DNA of 36,510 bases from UBA817 sp049889215 (GTDB lineage Bacteria; Margulisbacteria; Marinamargulisbacteria; UBA817), in NCBI GenBank assembly GCA_049889215.1, contig JBMHDV010000015.1, forward strand, positions 1 to 36,510, given 5' to 3'. A model generated the notes under the pieces. It was given only the letters and a program-made list of their open reading frames with translations. It did no database searches and was not told the DNA's origin. A program made the translations under genes and the position numbers. Below, piece by piece: positions 8,259-17,876 of the stretch (position 1 is its first letter; each line of letters opens with the position of its first letter).

Positions 8259-9436
8259 GACAGTACCGCAATCCCAGGCAATTCCTTACCTTCTAAAAAT
8301 TCTAAGCTAGCACCACCACCGGTTGAGATATGATCAATTTGATCACTATACCCAGCCAGGTTTAATGCCGCAATTGAATCGCCGCCACCAACAACAGAGG
8401 TTACATTAGCCGCTTCAGCCAATGCCTTAGCAACACCAAATGTTCCTTTGGCATATTCGGGTGTTTCAAAAACACCAACTGGACCATTCCAAAATACAAG
8501 CTTTGATGACTCGATGAGAGACGAAATTTTTTCAGTTGCTTTTGGGCCAATATCAACCCCAATCTGATCATCTTCAAATTCAGAAACAATAGCTGCAGAA
8601 TCAACATTGCCAAAATCAGTAACAGCCAAATGATCTTCAGGCAAATACAGTGTTTTACCCTGCGCTTCAACATCAGCTAAAAATTCTCTGGCTGCGGGAA
8701 TCAAATCATCTTCTACCAATGACTTCCCAACTGACTTACCTTGGGCTTTTAACAAAGTATAAACCATTGCACCACCCAGAATCATAACATCTACTGTTTG
8801 CAATAAATTCTTTAATACAGAAAACTTTGTTGAAATTTTTGCGCCCCCAATAATGGCGGTGAATGGCCGTTCAGGCGACGATATAATTTTTGATAAATAA
8901 TCCAACTCTTTATCTAGTAACTGACCAGAATAAGCAGGTAAAAATTGAGCAACCCCATATGTAGAGGCATGTTGTCGGTGAACCGCACCAAACGCATCCT
9001 GCACAAAATAATCACAATAACTCGCTAATGTTTTTGCGAAGTCTTGATCATTGGCCTCTTCTTCCTTATAAAATCGGATATTTTCTAAAAGAATAACATC
9101 AGAATTATTCATTTCAGATATTGCCGTTGCGACATCGTCTCCAATGCAATCATCCAGTTTTTTTACGGGTTGATTTAATAAGTTTGCTAAATCAACTTGA
9201 ATCGGTGTCAGACGGTGCGCCTCAACCACCTGACCACCAGGACGGTTAAGATGGGACACCAATACAACTTTAGCACCACGTTCGGTTAATGATTGAATCG
9301 TACCAATGGACGCTTTCAATCGTGTGTTATCAGTTACCAGACCATCCTTGATTGGCGCATTAAAGTCCACACGAACCAAAACAACTTTCCCAGCAATGTC
9401 CTGAGAAAGTAAGTCCGTAAAGGAATTATTACGCAT
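8255..9436 (-). CDS. pgk: Phosphoglycerate kinase
   Basis: Glycolytic enzyme that transfers the acyl phosphate of 1,3-bisphosphoglycerate to ADP. Visible motifs are VLVRVDFNAPIKDG near the N-terminus, ENIRFYKEEE, AFGAVHRQHAS, the nucleotide-binding VFWNGPVGVFE, and GGGDSIAALN with ISTGGGASLEFLEGK at the end. The substrate loop reads SHLNRPGG where SHLGRPKG is usual, a small local change. I place the start at ATG 9436 (393 aa, family length) rather than the longer in-frame extension into gap. It overlaps the gap stop by 8 nt, so it is translationally coupled. Confidence 0.96.
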   Translation of the reverse strand: MRNNSFTDLLSQDIAGKVVLVRVDFNAPIKDGLVTDNTRLKASIGTIQSLTERGAKVVLVSHLNRPGGQVVEAHRLTPIQVDLANLLNQPVKKLDDCIGDDVATAISEMNNSDVILLENIRFYKEEEANDQDFAKTLASYCDYFVQDAFGAVHRQHASTYGVAQFLPAYSGQLLDKELDYLSKIISSPERPFTAIIGGAKISTKFSVLKNLLQTVDVMILGGAMVYTLLKAQGKSVGKSLVEDDLIPAAREFLADVEAQGKTLYLPEDHLAVTDFGNVDSAAIVSEFEDDQIGVDIGPKATEKISSLIESSKLVFWNGPVGVFETPEYAKGTFGVAKALAEAANVTSVVGGGDSIAALNLAGYSDQIDHISTGGGASLEFLEGKELPGIAVLS

Positions 9437-10436
9437 CAGCAACTTTTTGTACCAAGTCGACAACACGGTTTGAATAACCATATTCATTGTCGTACCACGA
9501 TACAACTTTAACTAAATTGCCATTTACCATTGTTGATAAACCATCAACAATTGAAGAATGGGAATTACCAATAATATCAACCGATACCAGTGGTTCATCA
9601 GAATACTCTAAAATCCCCTTCATCGCTCCTGACGCTGCTGCTTTAAGTGCATTGTTGACATCCTCTTTGGTTACATCTTTCTCAAGTTCAGCAACAAGAT
9701 CAACAACAGATCCATCAGGCGTTGGTACACGCATGGCCATACCATCAAGCTTTCCTTTTAATTCAGGAATAACCAGTGAGACCGCTTTTGCCGCACCCGT
9801 AGATGTCGGAATAATGGACTGAGCCGCAGCTCGTGCACGTCGTAAGTCTTTGTGTGGCAAATCCAAAATAGATTGATCATTGGTGTAAGCATGAACAGTA
9901 TTCATAAAACCTTTTTTAATACCAAAGGAATCATTCAATACTTTAGCAATTGGCGCTAAGCAGTTGGTGGTACAACTTGCGTTGGACCATGCCTTAACAG
10001 CACCATTATAACTTTCGTCATTCACTCCCAACACCATGGTTTCAATATCATCCTTCGCCGGAACAGTTAGAATAACTTTCTTAGCTCCTGCATCGATATG
10101 ACTTAAGTATCCACCACGATCCGATCGTGCTGCCGTAAAAACACCCGTTGATTCAATTGCAACATCAACATTTAAATCTGCCCAAGGCAATTTTCCAGGG
10201 TCACGCTCTGAATAAATGCGAATCGATTGACCATTCACAACGATTGAATCGCCATCGACTTCAACAGAACCATTGAACCGACCATGAACCGAATCATACT
10301 TAAGTAAATGCGCTAAAGTTTTAGGGTCTGTTAAATCGTTAATTGCAACGATAGAAATATTTGGGTTGGTTTGAACAATACGAAATACATTTCGTCCAAT
10401 TCGTCCAAATCCATTAATTGCTATTTTAATACTCAT
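9429..10436 (-). CDS. gap: Glyceraldehyde-3-phosphate dehydrogenase
   Basis: Oxidises and phosphorylates glyceraldehyde-3-phosphate with NAD. The N-terminal Rossmann motif INGFGRIGRNVFRI and Asp34 in INDLTD favour NAD over NADP. The active site SNASCTTNCLAP carries nucleophile Cys155. The C-terminal WYDNEYGYSNRVVDLV is the conserved cofactor and subunit-contact segment. 335 aa is the normal bacterial length. It lies 21 nt after hpf and overlaps pgk, giving the common gap-pgk glycolytic pair. The RBS is poor: an AAAGG lies about 14 nt upstream. Confidence 0.97.
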   Translation of the reverse strand: MSIKIAINGFGRIGRNVFRIVQTNPNISIVAINDLTDPKTLAHLLKYDSVHGRFNGSVEVDGDSIVVNGQSIRIYSERDPGKLPWADLNVDVAIESTGVFTAARSDRGGYLSHIDAGAKKVILTVPAKDDIETMVLGVNDESYNGAVKAWSNASCTTNCLAPIAKVLNDSFGIKKGFMNTVHAYTNDQSILDLPHKDLRRARAAAQSIIPTSTGAAKAVSLVIPELKGKLDGMAMRVPTPDGSVVDLVAELEKDVTKEDVNNALKAAASGAMKGILEYSDEPLVSVDIIGNSHSSIVDGLSTMVNGNLVKVVSWYDNEYGYSNRVVDLVQKVADA

Positions 10437-10457
10437 AAACGTATCACACTACCTTTC

Positions 10458-11015
10458 TTATGTTTCTATTAAACCAAAATTACCGTCATCTGTAACGTAT
10501 ATCACGTTAATTTTTTCATTGGCGGCATTTCTAAACACCAAAAACGACTGTTCTTTTCCTTCTAAAATCATTGCTGCATCTTCCGGGTGCATTGGCTTTT
10601 TAACGTAAAAATTTGCCGGATCATCATTGCTGGTTTCTTGTTCAACATCACCAACAATGTTTAAAGAAATCTTTTGAATATCACGCTTGGTCTTCATGGC
10701 TTGCTTGCGATTTTTCAAGCGTAATTTATCTTTATATTTTTTAAGTTGACGCTGCAATTTATCCACCATGCCATCAACACTTGCATATAAATCCTTACTT
10801 GATTCACGTGCAATTAGCGCAGAGCCTGGCACCATAACGGTTGCAGATACAATTTGACGATCCTCTTCATTTGGAAACGTCTCAACATCTAAATCAACTT
10901 GAATTTCTTGAATCTTATCAAAGAACTGGTCCAACTTGGACAGCTTTTTATCGACATACTCCTTAATACTTGGAGAAATATCAACATGATGAGTTTTAAT
11001 AATAATTTGTGTCAT
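10458..11015 (-). CDS. hpf: Long-form ribosome hibernation promoting factor
   Basis: Binds the 30S decoding centre and, through its C-terminal domain, drives 100S ribosome dimers in stationary phase. The N-terminal ~100 residues have the HPF/YfiA fold pattern (IIIKTHHVDISPSIKEYVDK). A linker of ~30 residues leads to the long-form tail (FYVKKPMHPEDAAMILEG ending DDGNFGLIE). About 185 aa identifies the long form seen in Firmicutes, Cyanobacteria and others, not the short enterobacterial HPF. Two starts are possible: ATG 11015 with AGGG 8 nt upstream, or GTG 11021, which sits 6 nt after TAGAAT and would be leaderless. It heads the operon with gap and pgk. Confidence 0.92.
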   Translation of the reverse strand: MTQIIIKTHHVDISPSIKEYVDKKLSKLDQFFDKIQEIQVDLDVETFPNEEDRQIVSATVMVPGSALIARESSKDLYASVDGMVDKLQRQLKKYKDKLRLKNRKQAMKTKRDIQKISLNIVGDVEQETSNDDPANFYVKKPMHPEDAAMILEGKEQSFLVFRNAANEKINVIYVTDDGNFGLIET

Positions 11016-11027
11016 GGTCACATCCCT

Positions 11028-11033
11028 ATTCTA
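11028..11033 (-). promoter_or_regulatory. -10 hexamer of the hpf-gap-pgk operon
   Basis: TAGAAT on the minus strand ends 6 nt before GTG 11021 and 12 nt before ATG 11015. If transcription starts at the normal distance, the AGGG that could serve ATG 11015 lies upstream of +1. No convincing -35 is seen. Confidence 0.4.
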
Positions 11034-11154
11034 ATTTAAAATGCCAACCCCTATAGCATTAATGATGTGCTCATTTTAGCATTAAATCATCAAAATCCTC
11101 AAGGCACATACACAATGAAATTGACATAAACGTGCAATACTTAAAACTATTCTG

Positions 11155-11160
11155 TATACT
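11155..11160 (+). promoter_or_regulatory. -10 hexamer of glmU-like gene, probably leaderless
   Basis: TATACT ends 6 nt before the ATG at 11167, with no Shine-Dalgarno between. A TTGACA at 11121-11126 is 28 nt from this hexamer, too far to be its -35. Confidence 0.5.
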
Positions 11161-11166
11161 GCTAAA

Positions 11167-11913
11167 ATGACAAAAACAACCGCCATTATTTTAGCCGCAG
11201 GGAAAGGCACCCGATTTAAATCTGAAAAACCAAAAGTATTGCACCCTATCTTTGATAAACCAATGGTGCACCACGTTATTAATGCTGTTCAATCCGCCAA
11301 CATTGCCGACATATGTTTGGTGGTTGGCTACAAACAAGATGATGTTAAAGCCGCGTGTCAAAATTACAATCTAACCTATGCCTTACAAGAAGAACAACTT
11401 GGCACAGGTCACGCCGTGGTTTGTGGCTTAAATCAAATCGATACCAGCCAATCTGATCACTGCATCGTACTTGCTGGAGACTGCCCGTTAATCCAAAGCA
11501 GCACCATTAAATCATTACTAGAATTACATCAAACTACACAAGCATCAGCAACAGTATTAACTGCAACATTGGATGATGCTGGACAATATGGTCGAATCAT
11601 TCGAGATAGCAACAATCACATTACTGCCATTCGCGAAGCCAAAGATTGTTCAACTGAAGAAAAAACCATTACTGAATTTAACAGCGGCATCTATTGCTTT
11701 AACACACATGAACTGACCACTTGCATTCAGCAAATTAAAACCAACAACGCACAAAACGAATATTATTTAACCGATGTAATAGAATTTTTTAGTAACGAAA
11801 ATAAAATTGTATCGGGATTATGTGTCGAAAACGCATTAGAAGTTAGTGGTGCAAATACCCCTGACGAACTAACTGCCATGGCGGCAGATGCAACGAAACT
11901 ATTTAATTTTTAG
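11167..11913 (+). CDS. UDP-GlcNAc pyrophosphorylase-like uridylyltransferase (GlmU N-terminal domain only)
   Basis: Likely makes UDP-N-acetylglucosamine from GlcNAc-1-phosphate and UTP for peptidoglycan and LPS. The N-terminal signature LAAGKGTRFKSEKPKVLHPI is the nucleotidyltransferase loop of GlmU, and EEQLGTGHAV and VLAGDCPLI (metal-binding Asp) follow. At 248 aa it ends after the pyrophosphorylase domain. The left-handed beta-helix acetyltransferase domain of bifunctional GlmU is absent, so glucosamine-1-phosphate acetylation must be done by another protein. It could instead be a related sugar nucleotidyltransferase. Its stop TAG is immediately followed by the stop of the Nif3-like gene on the other strand, with no intergenic base. 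Confidence 0.88.
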   Translation: MTKTTAIILAAGKGTRFKSEKPKVLHPIFDKPMVHHVINAVQSANIADICLVVGYKQDDVKAACQNYNLTYALQEEQLGTGHAVVCGLNQIDTSQSDHCIVLAGDCPLIQSSTIKSLLELHQTTQASATVLTATLDDAGQYGRIIRDSNNHITAIREAKDCSTEEKTITEFNSGIYCFNTHELTTCIQQIKTNNAQNEYYLTDVIEFFSNENKIVSGLCVENALEVSGANTPDELTAMAADATKLFNF

Positions 11914-12633
11914 TTATTTAATAACATCAATTTCAATATTTAAATGACTCAATCGATCACGAATCGTGTCTAGAATAAATACTTCGGATTGATAGTGCCC
12001 CAGTAAAAATAGGCCAACTTTTTGTTGGCGAATATGCTGAATCTCATGATATCCAAGCTCGCCTGTTACAAGAACATCAATGCCTTGAGCAACAACCTCA
12101 TTCACAATGCTCTTGCCACTCCCACCCATAAATGCAACTGAATTAATTTCAAGGTCTTCAGGAATGACTTTAGCTACAGAAGGCACTTTATCATCCAATT
12201 GTTCAATCTCTAATGGATGTGCAAAATACGCCACTTTGCCATACCCATCAACCAAGTGGTTAGACGACGACACCACCAACTCATATTGTCGCATCAAAAT
12301 ATCAGATACCCCGTCTGATGCACGATCCAAATTGGTGTGACTAACATACAAACCAACGTCTTTACGAATCAATTCGCGCACCACGTTCTGAGTCCAGTCA
12401 TCATGCCCAATTGCTTTAAGAGGCTTAAAAATTAATGGATGATGAGAAATAATTAAATCATAATCATATTGTTGAATAATATCCCAGGTATCAAGATTTA
12501 ATTCTAGAACAACCGCAATTCGAGAAATCTCACGATTGGTATCCAACTGCAAACCAACATTATCCCAAGATTCAGCTGTATCTTCGGGCGCCCAATTCGA
12601 CATAATAGAAATAACTTCATTTTTTAAATTCAT
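11914..12633 (-). CDS. Nif3-like dinuclear metal-centre protein
   Basis: Member of the NIF3/YbgI family, sometimes labelled GTP cyclohydrolase I type 2, whose cellular role is not settled. Metal-ligand motifs are visible: ESWDNVGLQ near residue 21, DLIISHHPLIFKPLK at about 58-72, SHTNLDRASDGVSD, and near the C-terminus GHYQSE. 239 aa corresponds to the short form without the inserted PII-like domain. It is separated from ftsI by 49 nt and abuts the GlmU-like gene exactly at the stop codons. A possible -10 (TATTAC) lies 9 nt before the ATG. Confidence 0.9.
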   Translation of the reverse strand: MNLKNEVISIMSNWAPEDTAESWDNVGLQLDTNREISRIAVVLELNLDTWDIIQQYDYDLIISHHPLIFKPLKAIGHDDWTQNVVRELIRKDVGLYVSHTNLDRASDGVSDILMRQYELVVSSSNHLVDGYGKVAYFAHPLEIEQLDDKVPSVAKVIPEDLEINSVAFMGGSGKSIVNEVVAQGIDVLVTGELGYHEIQHIRQQKVGLFLLGHYQSEVFILDTIRDRLSHLNIEIDVIK

Positions 12634-12682
12634 ATCGTCAGTGTAATATTGCTGAAATTAAAATTACCAGTTTTTTTATTGA

Positions 12683-14422
12683 TTAAAATGATTGATTGGG
12701 CTCAACATCATAGTAATCAACCATGACTTTTGCTACTTCAGCAAACAATGGCGCTGCCGCTGTGGACCCCCAAATCGTTGTTTCAGGGCGATCAACCACA
12801 ACCAAAATTGCATACCGAGGGTTTTTAATTGGTAATAGTCCAACAAACGATGCGATATATGCACCTTCCTCATAACCGCGTCCATTTTCTAATGGTTTTT
12901 GCGCCGTCCCTGTTTTTCCACCAACATCAAAATGATTAATTTTTGCATATCGCCCCGTTCCCCGTGCAACAACTTCTGCCATAGCATCACGAACCAATTG
13001 CGCGGTTTGGCTGGATATAACACGGTGCTGGCGAAATGGAACCGGGTTTGAAATTGTTAAGTTATTATGATCGGTTTGGTGCTTGATAATACGTGGTCGA
13101 ACATACATACCATCATTACCTATCGCCGCCGCAGCAGCCACCATTTGCAAGGAAGTCACACTAATCCCCTGACCAAACGACATCACCGCCAAATCAATGG
13201 GCGCCATAGTAGCCAATGGCCGAACCAACCCTCGGGTTTCACCTGGCAATAAAATTAATGACCGGTCACCAAAACCAAATGATTGCACGTAATTATAAAA
13301 TGCAGCCTTCCCCATTTTTTCGGCCAACATACTAGTACCAACGTTCATCGATTTTACCAAAATATCCTTCGCCGGATAATACAACGGATCTTCCGGTTTT
13401 CGGTCATGAGCCTCCTTAATGCGACGCCGCTGAATCACAATAGACTCAGGTATTTCAAGTAACATGCCTGGCGTCACCACCTGTTCCTCTAATGCTGCCG
13501 CATAAGTGACAATTTTAAAAATAGAGCCCGGTTCAAACACATCCACAATGCAGGAGTTTTTTAATACCTCATGCGGTTCTTTCGCAAACTGATTTGGATC
13601 AAAATAAGGGTAATTTGCCATGGCTAAAATATCCCCATGTTTAACGTCCATAACAATCACCTGACCAGCATTTGCAGATACCCGCTCAATATTTTTAGCC
13701 AACAACTGTTCAACCAAAAACTGAACACGATAATCAATGGTTGTCACCAAGTTTCCGCCTTTCAAAGAGCTGGCCTCCATCCCAAACGCGGCCTTTGAAA
13801 ACCCCTTTGCCTTTCCGATCAATGTTTTTTCTGATGAAATAATCCGCACACCACGAGGATCGCCTTGAATAATGTAATACCCTTGTTCACCAGTTAAAAA
13901 CCGATCAAACTGGAACTCTAAACCACCCAGACCTTTATCCATCCCGACAAAGCCCAACACATCCCCCATCAACACATTGTTTGGATACACACGCCGTTCT
14001 TCCTCTAAGACATTAATTTGCAATGGATTATACGCTTTAATCGCAGCCACATCCAAATCATCAACTTTACGTTTTAACCAAACAAACGTAGCTGAATTAT
14101 CAATTAACTGATATATCTGTTGAGCATTCATCCCCATCATTTCTGCAACATCCAACGAGAACTTCCTTTTATCGGCAATGCGAATTGGTGATGCATAAAC
14201 GGATACCACTGGTTGACTTAAAGCAAGTGGATGATAATGCCGATCATAGATCTTACCGCGACTGGTATCCACTTTAATCAATTTTTGAATTTGCTTCTCT
14301 GACCGGTCCAAATAAAAATCATGTTGAATCACCATCAAGTAAAACAAGCGGGCAATGATGGCAATAAATACCATCGAAACACAAGCAACTATAAAAAAAT
14401 AACGCCGATAAAATGACGTCAT
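12683..14422 (-). CDS. ftsI: FtsI-type class B penicillin-binding protein (septal transpeptidase)
   Basis: Crosslinks septal peptidoglycan with FtsW. One N-terminal membrane anchor (FFIVACVSMVFIAIIARLFYL, about 9-29) is followed by a dimerisation/pedestal domain (SRGKIYDRHYHPLA). The transpeptidase domain has SxxK as SIFK (Ser300, Lys303), SxN as SMN at 358-360 and KTGTAQK starting at about 503. 579 aa with no C-terminal PASTA repeats, so it is FtsI-like rather than PASTA-bearing. It overlaps ftsL by ATGA, the usual division-cluster order, but here the pair hangs off gatCAB and no mraZ or rsmH is adjacent. Confidence 0.94.
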   Translation of the reverse strand: MTSFYRRYFFIVACVSMVFIAIIARLFYLMVIQHDFYLDRSEKQIQKLIKVDTSRGKIYDRHYHPLALSQPVVSVYASPIRIADKRKFSLDVAEMMGMNAQQIYQLIDNSATFVWLKRKVDDLDVAAIKAYNPLQINVLEEERRVYPNNVLMGDVLGFVGMDKGLGGLEFQFDRFLTGEQGYYIIQGDPRGVRIISSEKTLIGKAKGFSKAAFGMEASSLKGGNLVTTIDYRVQFLVEQLLAKNIERVSANAGQVIVMDVKHGDILAMANYPYFDPNQFAKEPHEVLKNSCIVDVFEPGSIFKIVTYAAALEEQVVTPGMLLEIPESIVIQRRRIKEAHDRKPEDPLYYPAKDILVKSMNVGTSMLAEKMGKAAFYNYVQSFGFGDRSLILLPGETRGLVRPLATMAPIDLAVMSFGQGISVTSLQMVAAAAAIGNDGMYVRPRIIKHQTDHNNLTISNPVPFRQHRVISSQTAQLVRDAMAEVVARGTGRYAKINHFDVGGKTGTAQKPLENGRGYEEGAYIASFVGLLPIKNPRYAILVVVDRPETTIWGSTAAAPLFAEVAKVMVDYYDVEPNQSF

Positions 14423-14712
14423 CGCAATTGAACCTGCTCGTTTGAAAATACCAATGGCTGACGTTGTCGAAACATGCCAAACTCGTTTTCAGCGCGCTCT
14501 TCAACCTTATCTAAACTTGTCGCAGTATAATAATTTATTTCTTTTAACTCGACCTCACGCTCCAACGCTTGCAACGCTATTGTTAGGGTTTGCAATTCTT
14601 GAGTAAGTCGAAACGTACGCACATTAAAATTCAAATTTAAAATCAATAGTGCGAATGATAAAACATTAATGAAAATCAGGCCTCGAGATGGTTTATTGCG
14701 ATTGGCAGGCAT
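14419..14712 (-). CDS. ftsL: FtsL-like cell division protein
   Basis: 97 aa bitopic protein: a short basic cytoplasmic tail (MPANRNKPSRG), one membrane segment (LIFINVLSFALLILNLNF), then a leucine-rich coiled coil (LTQELQTLTIALQALEREVE) and a short tail. Sequence conservation in FtsL is poor, so the call rests on size, topology and position directly before ftsI with an ATGA overlap. FtsL normally pairs with FtsB/DivIC to recruit FtsI and FtsW. Its start overlaps the end of gatB by 20 nt. Confidence 0.8.
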   Translation of the reverse strand: MPANRNKPSRGLIFINVLSFALLILNLNFNVRTFRLTQELQTLTIALQALEREVELKEINYYTATSLDKVEERAENEFGMFRQRQPLVFSNEQVQLR

Positions 14713-16132
14713 TTAAAATCAGCTCTCGTACCGTATCTGGTTTGGCACGACCTTTGGTTTCTTTCATGACTTGCCCCATCAAAAAATTAGCTGACCCTGT
14801 TTTCCCGTTTTTAATTTTCTCAACAACATCTGGATTGGCTGCAAGCACCTGATTAACCACAGATTGTAACTCATCTTCATTGGAAATCTGACCGCCGCCC
14901 ATGGCTGACATTGCTTGTTCAAGTGGGGTTCCTTTGAACAGTTGTGGCAAAATATCTTTCGCCATTTTCCCAGAAACTTTCCCATCCGAAATTGAATCCA
15001 ATAACTGTGAAAAATCACCGGTATTTAGTGCAGTTAAAGAATTCCCATCCTCTTTTATCAACGCACTGACATCACCAACAATCCACTTGGATGCTGTTTT
15101 TGCATCCGCAGTTTTAACATCCGCTAATACACGATTAAAGTAATCAAACAAATCACGTTCTTGCAGCAACACCTTCACATCATGATCAGGCAATTGATAA
15201 TCTGCTTGTAGACGCGCTTTAACAACCGCTGGCAAATCTGGCATTGTTTCTTTGACAGCGTCAATTTGTTCTTGCAATACAATCAATGGCTTTAAATCTG
15301 GATCTGGAAAATAGCGATAATCGTGAGCATTTTCTTTGGACCTCAATGCTGACGTTTCACCAGAAACATCATCAAAGTTCATGGTTTGCTGAATAATTTT
15401 ACCACCCGATTCAACCACTTGTATCTGACGTTGTATCTCAAAATTAATTGCGCGCTCTAAACTTCGAAATGAATTTAAATTTTTAACTTCAGTTCGAGTA
15501 CCAAACTCAGCTTGACCAACAGGTCGAATCGAAATGTTTGCATCACATCGAAAAGATCCCTTTTCAAGATCACCATCACAAACACCAATAAAGGATAATA
15601 TCTGATGAATTTTTTCCATGTAAGCACGAGCTTCTTTTGCATTACGAAACTCTGGCTCAGAAACAATCTCAATTAATGGAACCCCCGCGCGATTTAAATC
15701 AGCAATGGAACTTGTTGCTCCAGCGATACCATCCGCACCTTGGTGATTCAGCTTACCCGCGTCTTCTTCCATATGAATTCGGGTTAAGTTAATGGTTTTG
15801 TTCATGCCATCCAATTCAACTTTTCCACCCAAACAAATCGGAAACTCAAACTGAGAAATTTGATATCCCTTTGGTAAATCAGGATAAAAATAATTTTTAC
15901 GAGCAAAAACAGATCGTTCCTGAATATCACAATCCAACGCCAATCCAGCCATAATGGCCAAGCGAACAGCCTCTTTATTCAACACTGGCAGTGCCCCAGG
16001 CAAGCCCAAGCTCACCGGCGAAACATTTTTATTGGGCGCATCACCAAAGGTTGTACCAGCGGTACAAAACAATTTCGATTTTGTATTTAACTGAGCATGA
16101 ATCTCAAGCCCAATGACTGGTTCATACGCCAT
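14693..16132 (-). CDS. gatB: Aspartyl/glutamyl-tRNA amidotransferase subunit B
   Basis: Subunit B of GatCAB binds mischarged Glu-tRNA(Gln) or Asp-tRNA(Asn), phosphorylates the acid and accepts ammonia from GatA. The N-terminus has the signature YEPVIGLEIHAQLNTKSKLFC, and DYRYFPDPDLKP lies centrally. The C-terminal ~140 residues are the YqeY-like tRNA-binding tail. ATG 16132 is chosen (479 aa): it is preceded by GGAGGT with 7 nt spacing and begins exactly at the family N-terminus. A longer reading frame exists but lacks homology. It overlaps the gatA stop by 11 nt. Confidence 0.97.
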   Translation of the reverse strand: MAYEPVIGLEIHAQLNTKSKLFCTAGTTFGDAPNKNVSPVSLGLPGALPVLNKEAVRLAIMAGLALDCDIQERSVFARKNYFYPDLPKGYQISQFEFPICLGGKVELDGMNKTINLTRIHMEEDAGKLNHQGADGIAGATSSIADLNRAGVPLIEIVSEPEFRNAKEARAYMEKIHQILSFIGVCDGDLEKGSFRCDANISIRPVGQAEFGTRTEVKNLNSFRSLERAINFEIQRQIQVVESGGKIIQQTMNFDDVSGETSALRSKENAHDYRYFPDPDLKPLIVLQEQIDAVKETMPDLPAVVKARLQADYQLPDHDVKVLLQERDLFDYFNRVLADVKTADAKTASKWIVGDVSALIKEDGNSLTALNTGDFSQLLDSISDGKVSGKMAKDILPQLFKGTPLEQAMSAMGGGQISNEDELQSVVNQVLAANPDVVEKIKNGKTGSANFLMGQVMKETKGRAKPDTVRELILNACQSQ

Positions 16133-17594
16133 GGGTAAGCACCTCCATATCAAACGATTTTTTCTGTTTAAACTCAAGCGCTGCTTCTAATGCATAGGAC
16201 GCTTTTAGTAATTCATGTTCTTTAAACCAGGGGGCTGTGATTTGAAACCCAATTGGCAATCCATCTGAATCCATGCCACAGGGCAATGATAATGCGGGCA
16301 AGCCAGCAAGATTTACAGGGATTGTCGCAATATCAGACAAATACATGGTCAATGGATCTCCAGCATGCTGACCTTGTTGAAATGCGGTTGTTGGGGCTGT
16401 TGGTGAGCAAATAAAATCAAATCTTTCAAACACATTTGCATAGGCTTTAGAAATTACAGCACGCACTTGCTGCGCCTTGCCATAATAGGCATCATAATAA
16501 CCAGAACTTAACACATAAGTTCCTAAAATAATCCGACGTTTAACCTCGTCACCAAACCCTTGTTGTCGGGATGTCTCAATCATTTCTTTTAAGGAAGCCG
16601 TATCATCCGCTCGATGACCATAACGCACTCCGTCAAACCGACTTAAGTTAGACGATGCCTCAGCAGGCGCCAGGATGTAATACGTTGCAATTGCCTCATC
16701 AAAATAAGGAAAATCAAATGGCTCAATGTGCGCCCCCATGGCTTCCATTTTTGATAAGGTCGCTTGAACCGCGGACTTTACTTCGTCATTCATCTGACTG
16801 GCCATCAGCTGATTGGGTACCCCAACACGCTTACCTTTAAGAGACGATGATTCAAGATTGCTTGAAAACCCATGATCATCACGCTTTTCAGATGTTGAAT
16901 CATTGGGATCAAACCCGGCCAAAGCGTCCATCGTAATCGCAACATCTTCAACCGTTTGACCCAAGGGGCCAATTTGATCCAATGAAGATGCAAACGCAAC
17001 CAAGCCATAACGGGATACTCGCCCATACGTCGGCTTTAAACCCACAACACCACAAAATGAGGCTGGCTGACGAATTGACCCACCGGTATCAGACCCTAAG
17101 GTAACGGGCACCAAACCTGCTGCGACAGCAGCAGCAGCACCACCAGAGGATCCACCTGAAACACGAGATGAATCCCAAGGGTTATTCACAGGGCCATATA
17201 CGGAATACTCATTCGATGACCCCATCGCAAATTCATCCATATTGGTTCGCCCAACAGGAACAAAACCATGATTTAGCAAATTTTGTACAGCCGTTGCAGT
17301 ATATGGCGATCGATAGCCACTTAAAATTTTAGATGCACATGTTACATGCTCATTTTCAAGGCACATATTATCTTTAATCCCAACAGGAATACCAAATCCA
17401 GCTGGCAAATCTCCTCCATTGGCCAATTGAGCATCTAATGTTGCCGCTACTTTGGTGGCTGTTTCCGCAAAAATACCAACAAATGCATTATCCGCATTAT
17501 GCGACTCTAGTCCCTGAATCACACCTTGAATAAATGATGCAACTGATACGTCTTTGTTTTTTAATAACTTTTGAATGTTTCGAATCACTGACAT
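16122..17594 (-). CDS. gatA: Aspartyl/glutamyl-tRNA amidotransferase subunit A
   Basis: Glutaminase subunit of GatCAB, an amidase-signature enzyme. The Lys-cisSer-Ser triad is visible as Lys74 in GIPVGIKDN, Ser149 in SGGSSGGA and Ser173 in DTGGSIRQPA. KPTYGRVSRYGLVAFASSLD follows. 490 aa is standard. The start ATG overlaps the gatC stop as TAATG. Presence of the full complex implies that Gln-tRNA and/or Asn-tRNA are made indirectly, consistent with a lineage outside the Gammaproteobacteria. Confidence 0.97.
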   Translation of the reverse strand: MSVIRNIQKLLKNKDVSVASFIQGVIQGLESHNADNAFVGIFAETATKVAATLDAQLANGGDLPAGFGIPVGIKDNMCLENEHVTCASKILSGYRSPYTATAVQNLLNHGFVPVGRTNMDEFAMGSSNEYSVYGPVNNPWDSSRVSGGSSGGAAAAVAAGLVPVTLGSDTGGSIRQPASFCGVVGLKPTYGRVSRYGLVAFASSLDQIGPLGQTVEDVAITMDALAGFDPNDSTSEKRDDHGFSSNLESSSLKGKRVGVPNQLMASQMNDEVKSAVQATLSKMEAMGAHIEPFDFPYFDEAIATYYILAPAEASSNLSRFDGVRYGHRADDTASLKEMIETSRQQGFGDEVKRRIILGTYVLSSGYYDAYYGKAQQVRAVISKAYANVFERFDFICSPTAPTTAFQQGQHAGDPLTMYLSDIATIPVNLAGLPALSLPCGMDSDGLPIGFQITAPWFKEHELLKASYALEAALEFKQKKSFDMEVLTHGV

Positions 17595-17869
17595 TACACA
17601 ATCCTCGGAACCGAAAATCCACCATCTTTAAAATCCGGCGCATTCTCCTTAACCAAATCATGTGAGAACGATTGCGGCTCATCCTGACGTTCCACAACAT
17701 CTTTATGTAATGGCCATTCGTAATCAGCACTAGCAGGTTCTTTCACATTCTCCAACACCGACATGTAATCCAGAATTTTTCCAATTTGATTGGAAAACTC
17801 GGCTTTTCTCTCATCGGTTATATTTAAGTGACTAAGTTCTAAAATTGAGTTAATATCCATGCTTGACAT
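17594..17869 (-). CDS. gatC: Aspartyl/glutamyl-tRNA amidotransferase subunit C
   Basis: 91 aa linker subunit that stabilises GatA-GatB. The N-terminus DINSILELSHLNITDERKAEF matches the family pattern (helix, LA/SHL, then E...F), followed by IGKILDYMSVLENV. The ATG at 17869 follows TAGAAT by 7 nt, and an in-frame ATG three codons later is an alternative. It is the first gene of a gatC-gatA-gatB-ftsL-ftsI run. Confidence 0.93.
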   Translation of the reverse strand: MSSMDINSILELSHLNITDERKAEFSNQIGKILDYMSVLENVKEPASADYEWPLHKDVVERQDEPQSFSHDLVKENAPDFKDGGFSVPRIV

Positions 17870-17876
17870 ACATCAA

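Noticed and set aside
11121..11126. TTGACA as the -35 of the GlmU-like gene
   Set aside because: It lies 28 nt from the TATACT hexamer, well beyond a working spacer, and no other good -10 lies 16-18 nt downstream.
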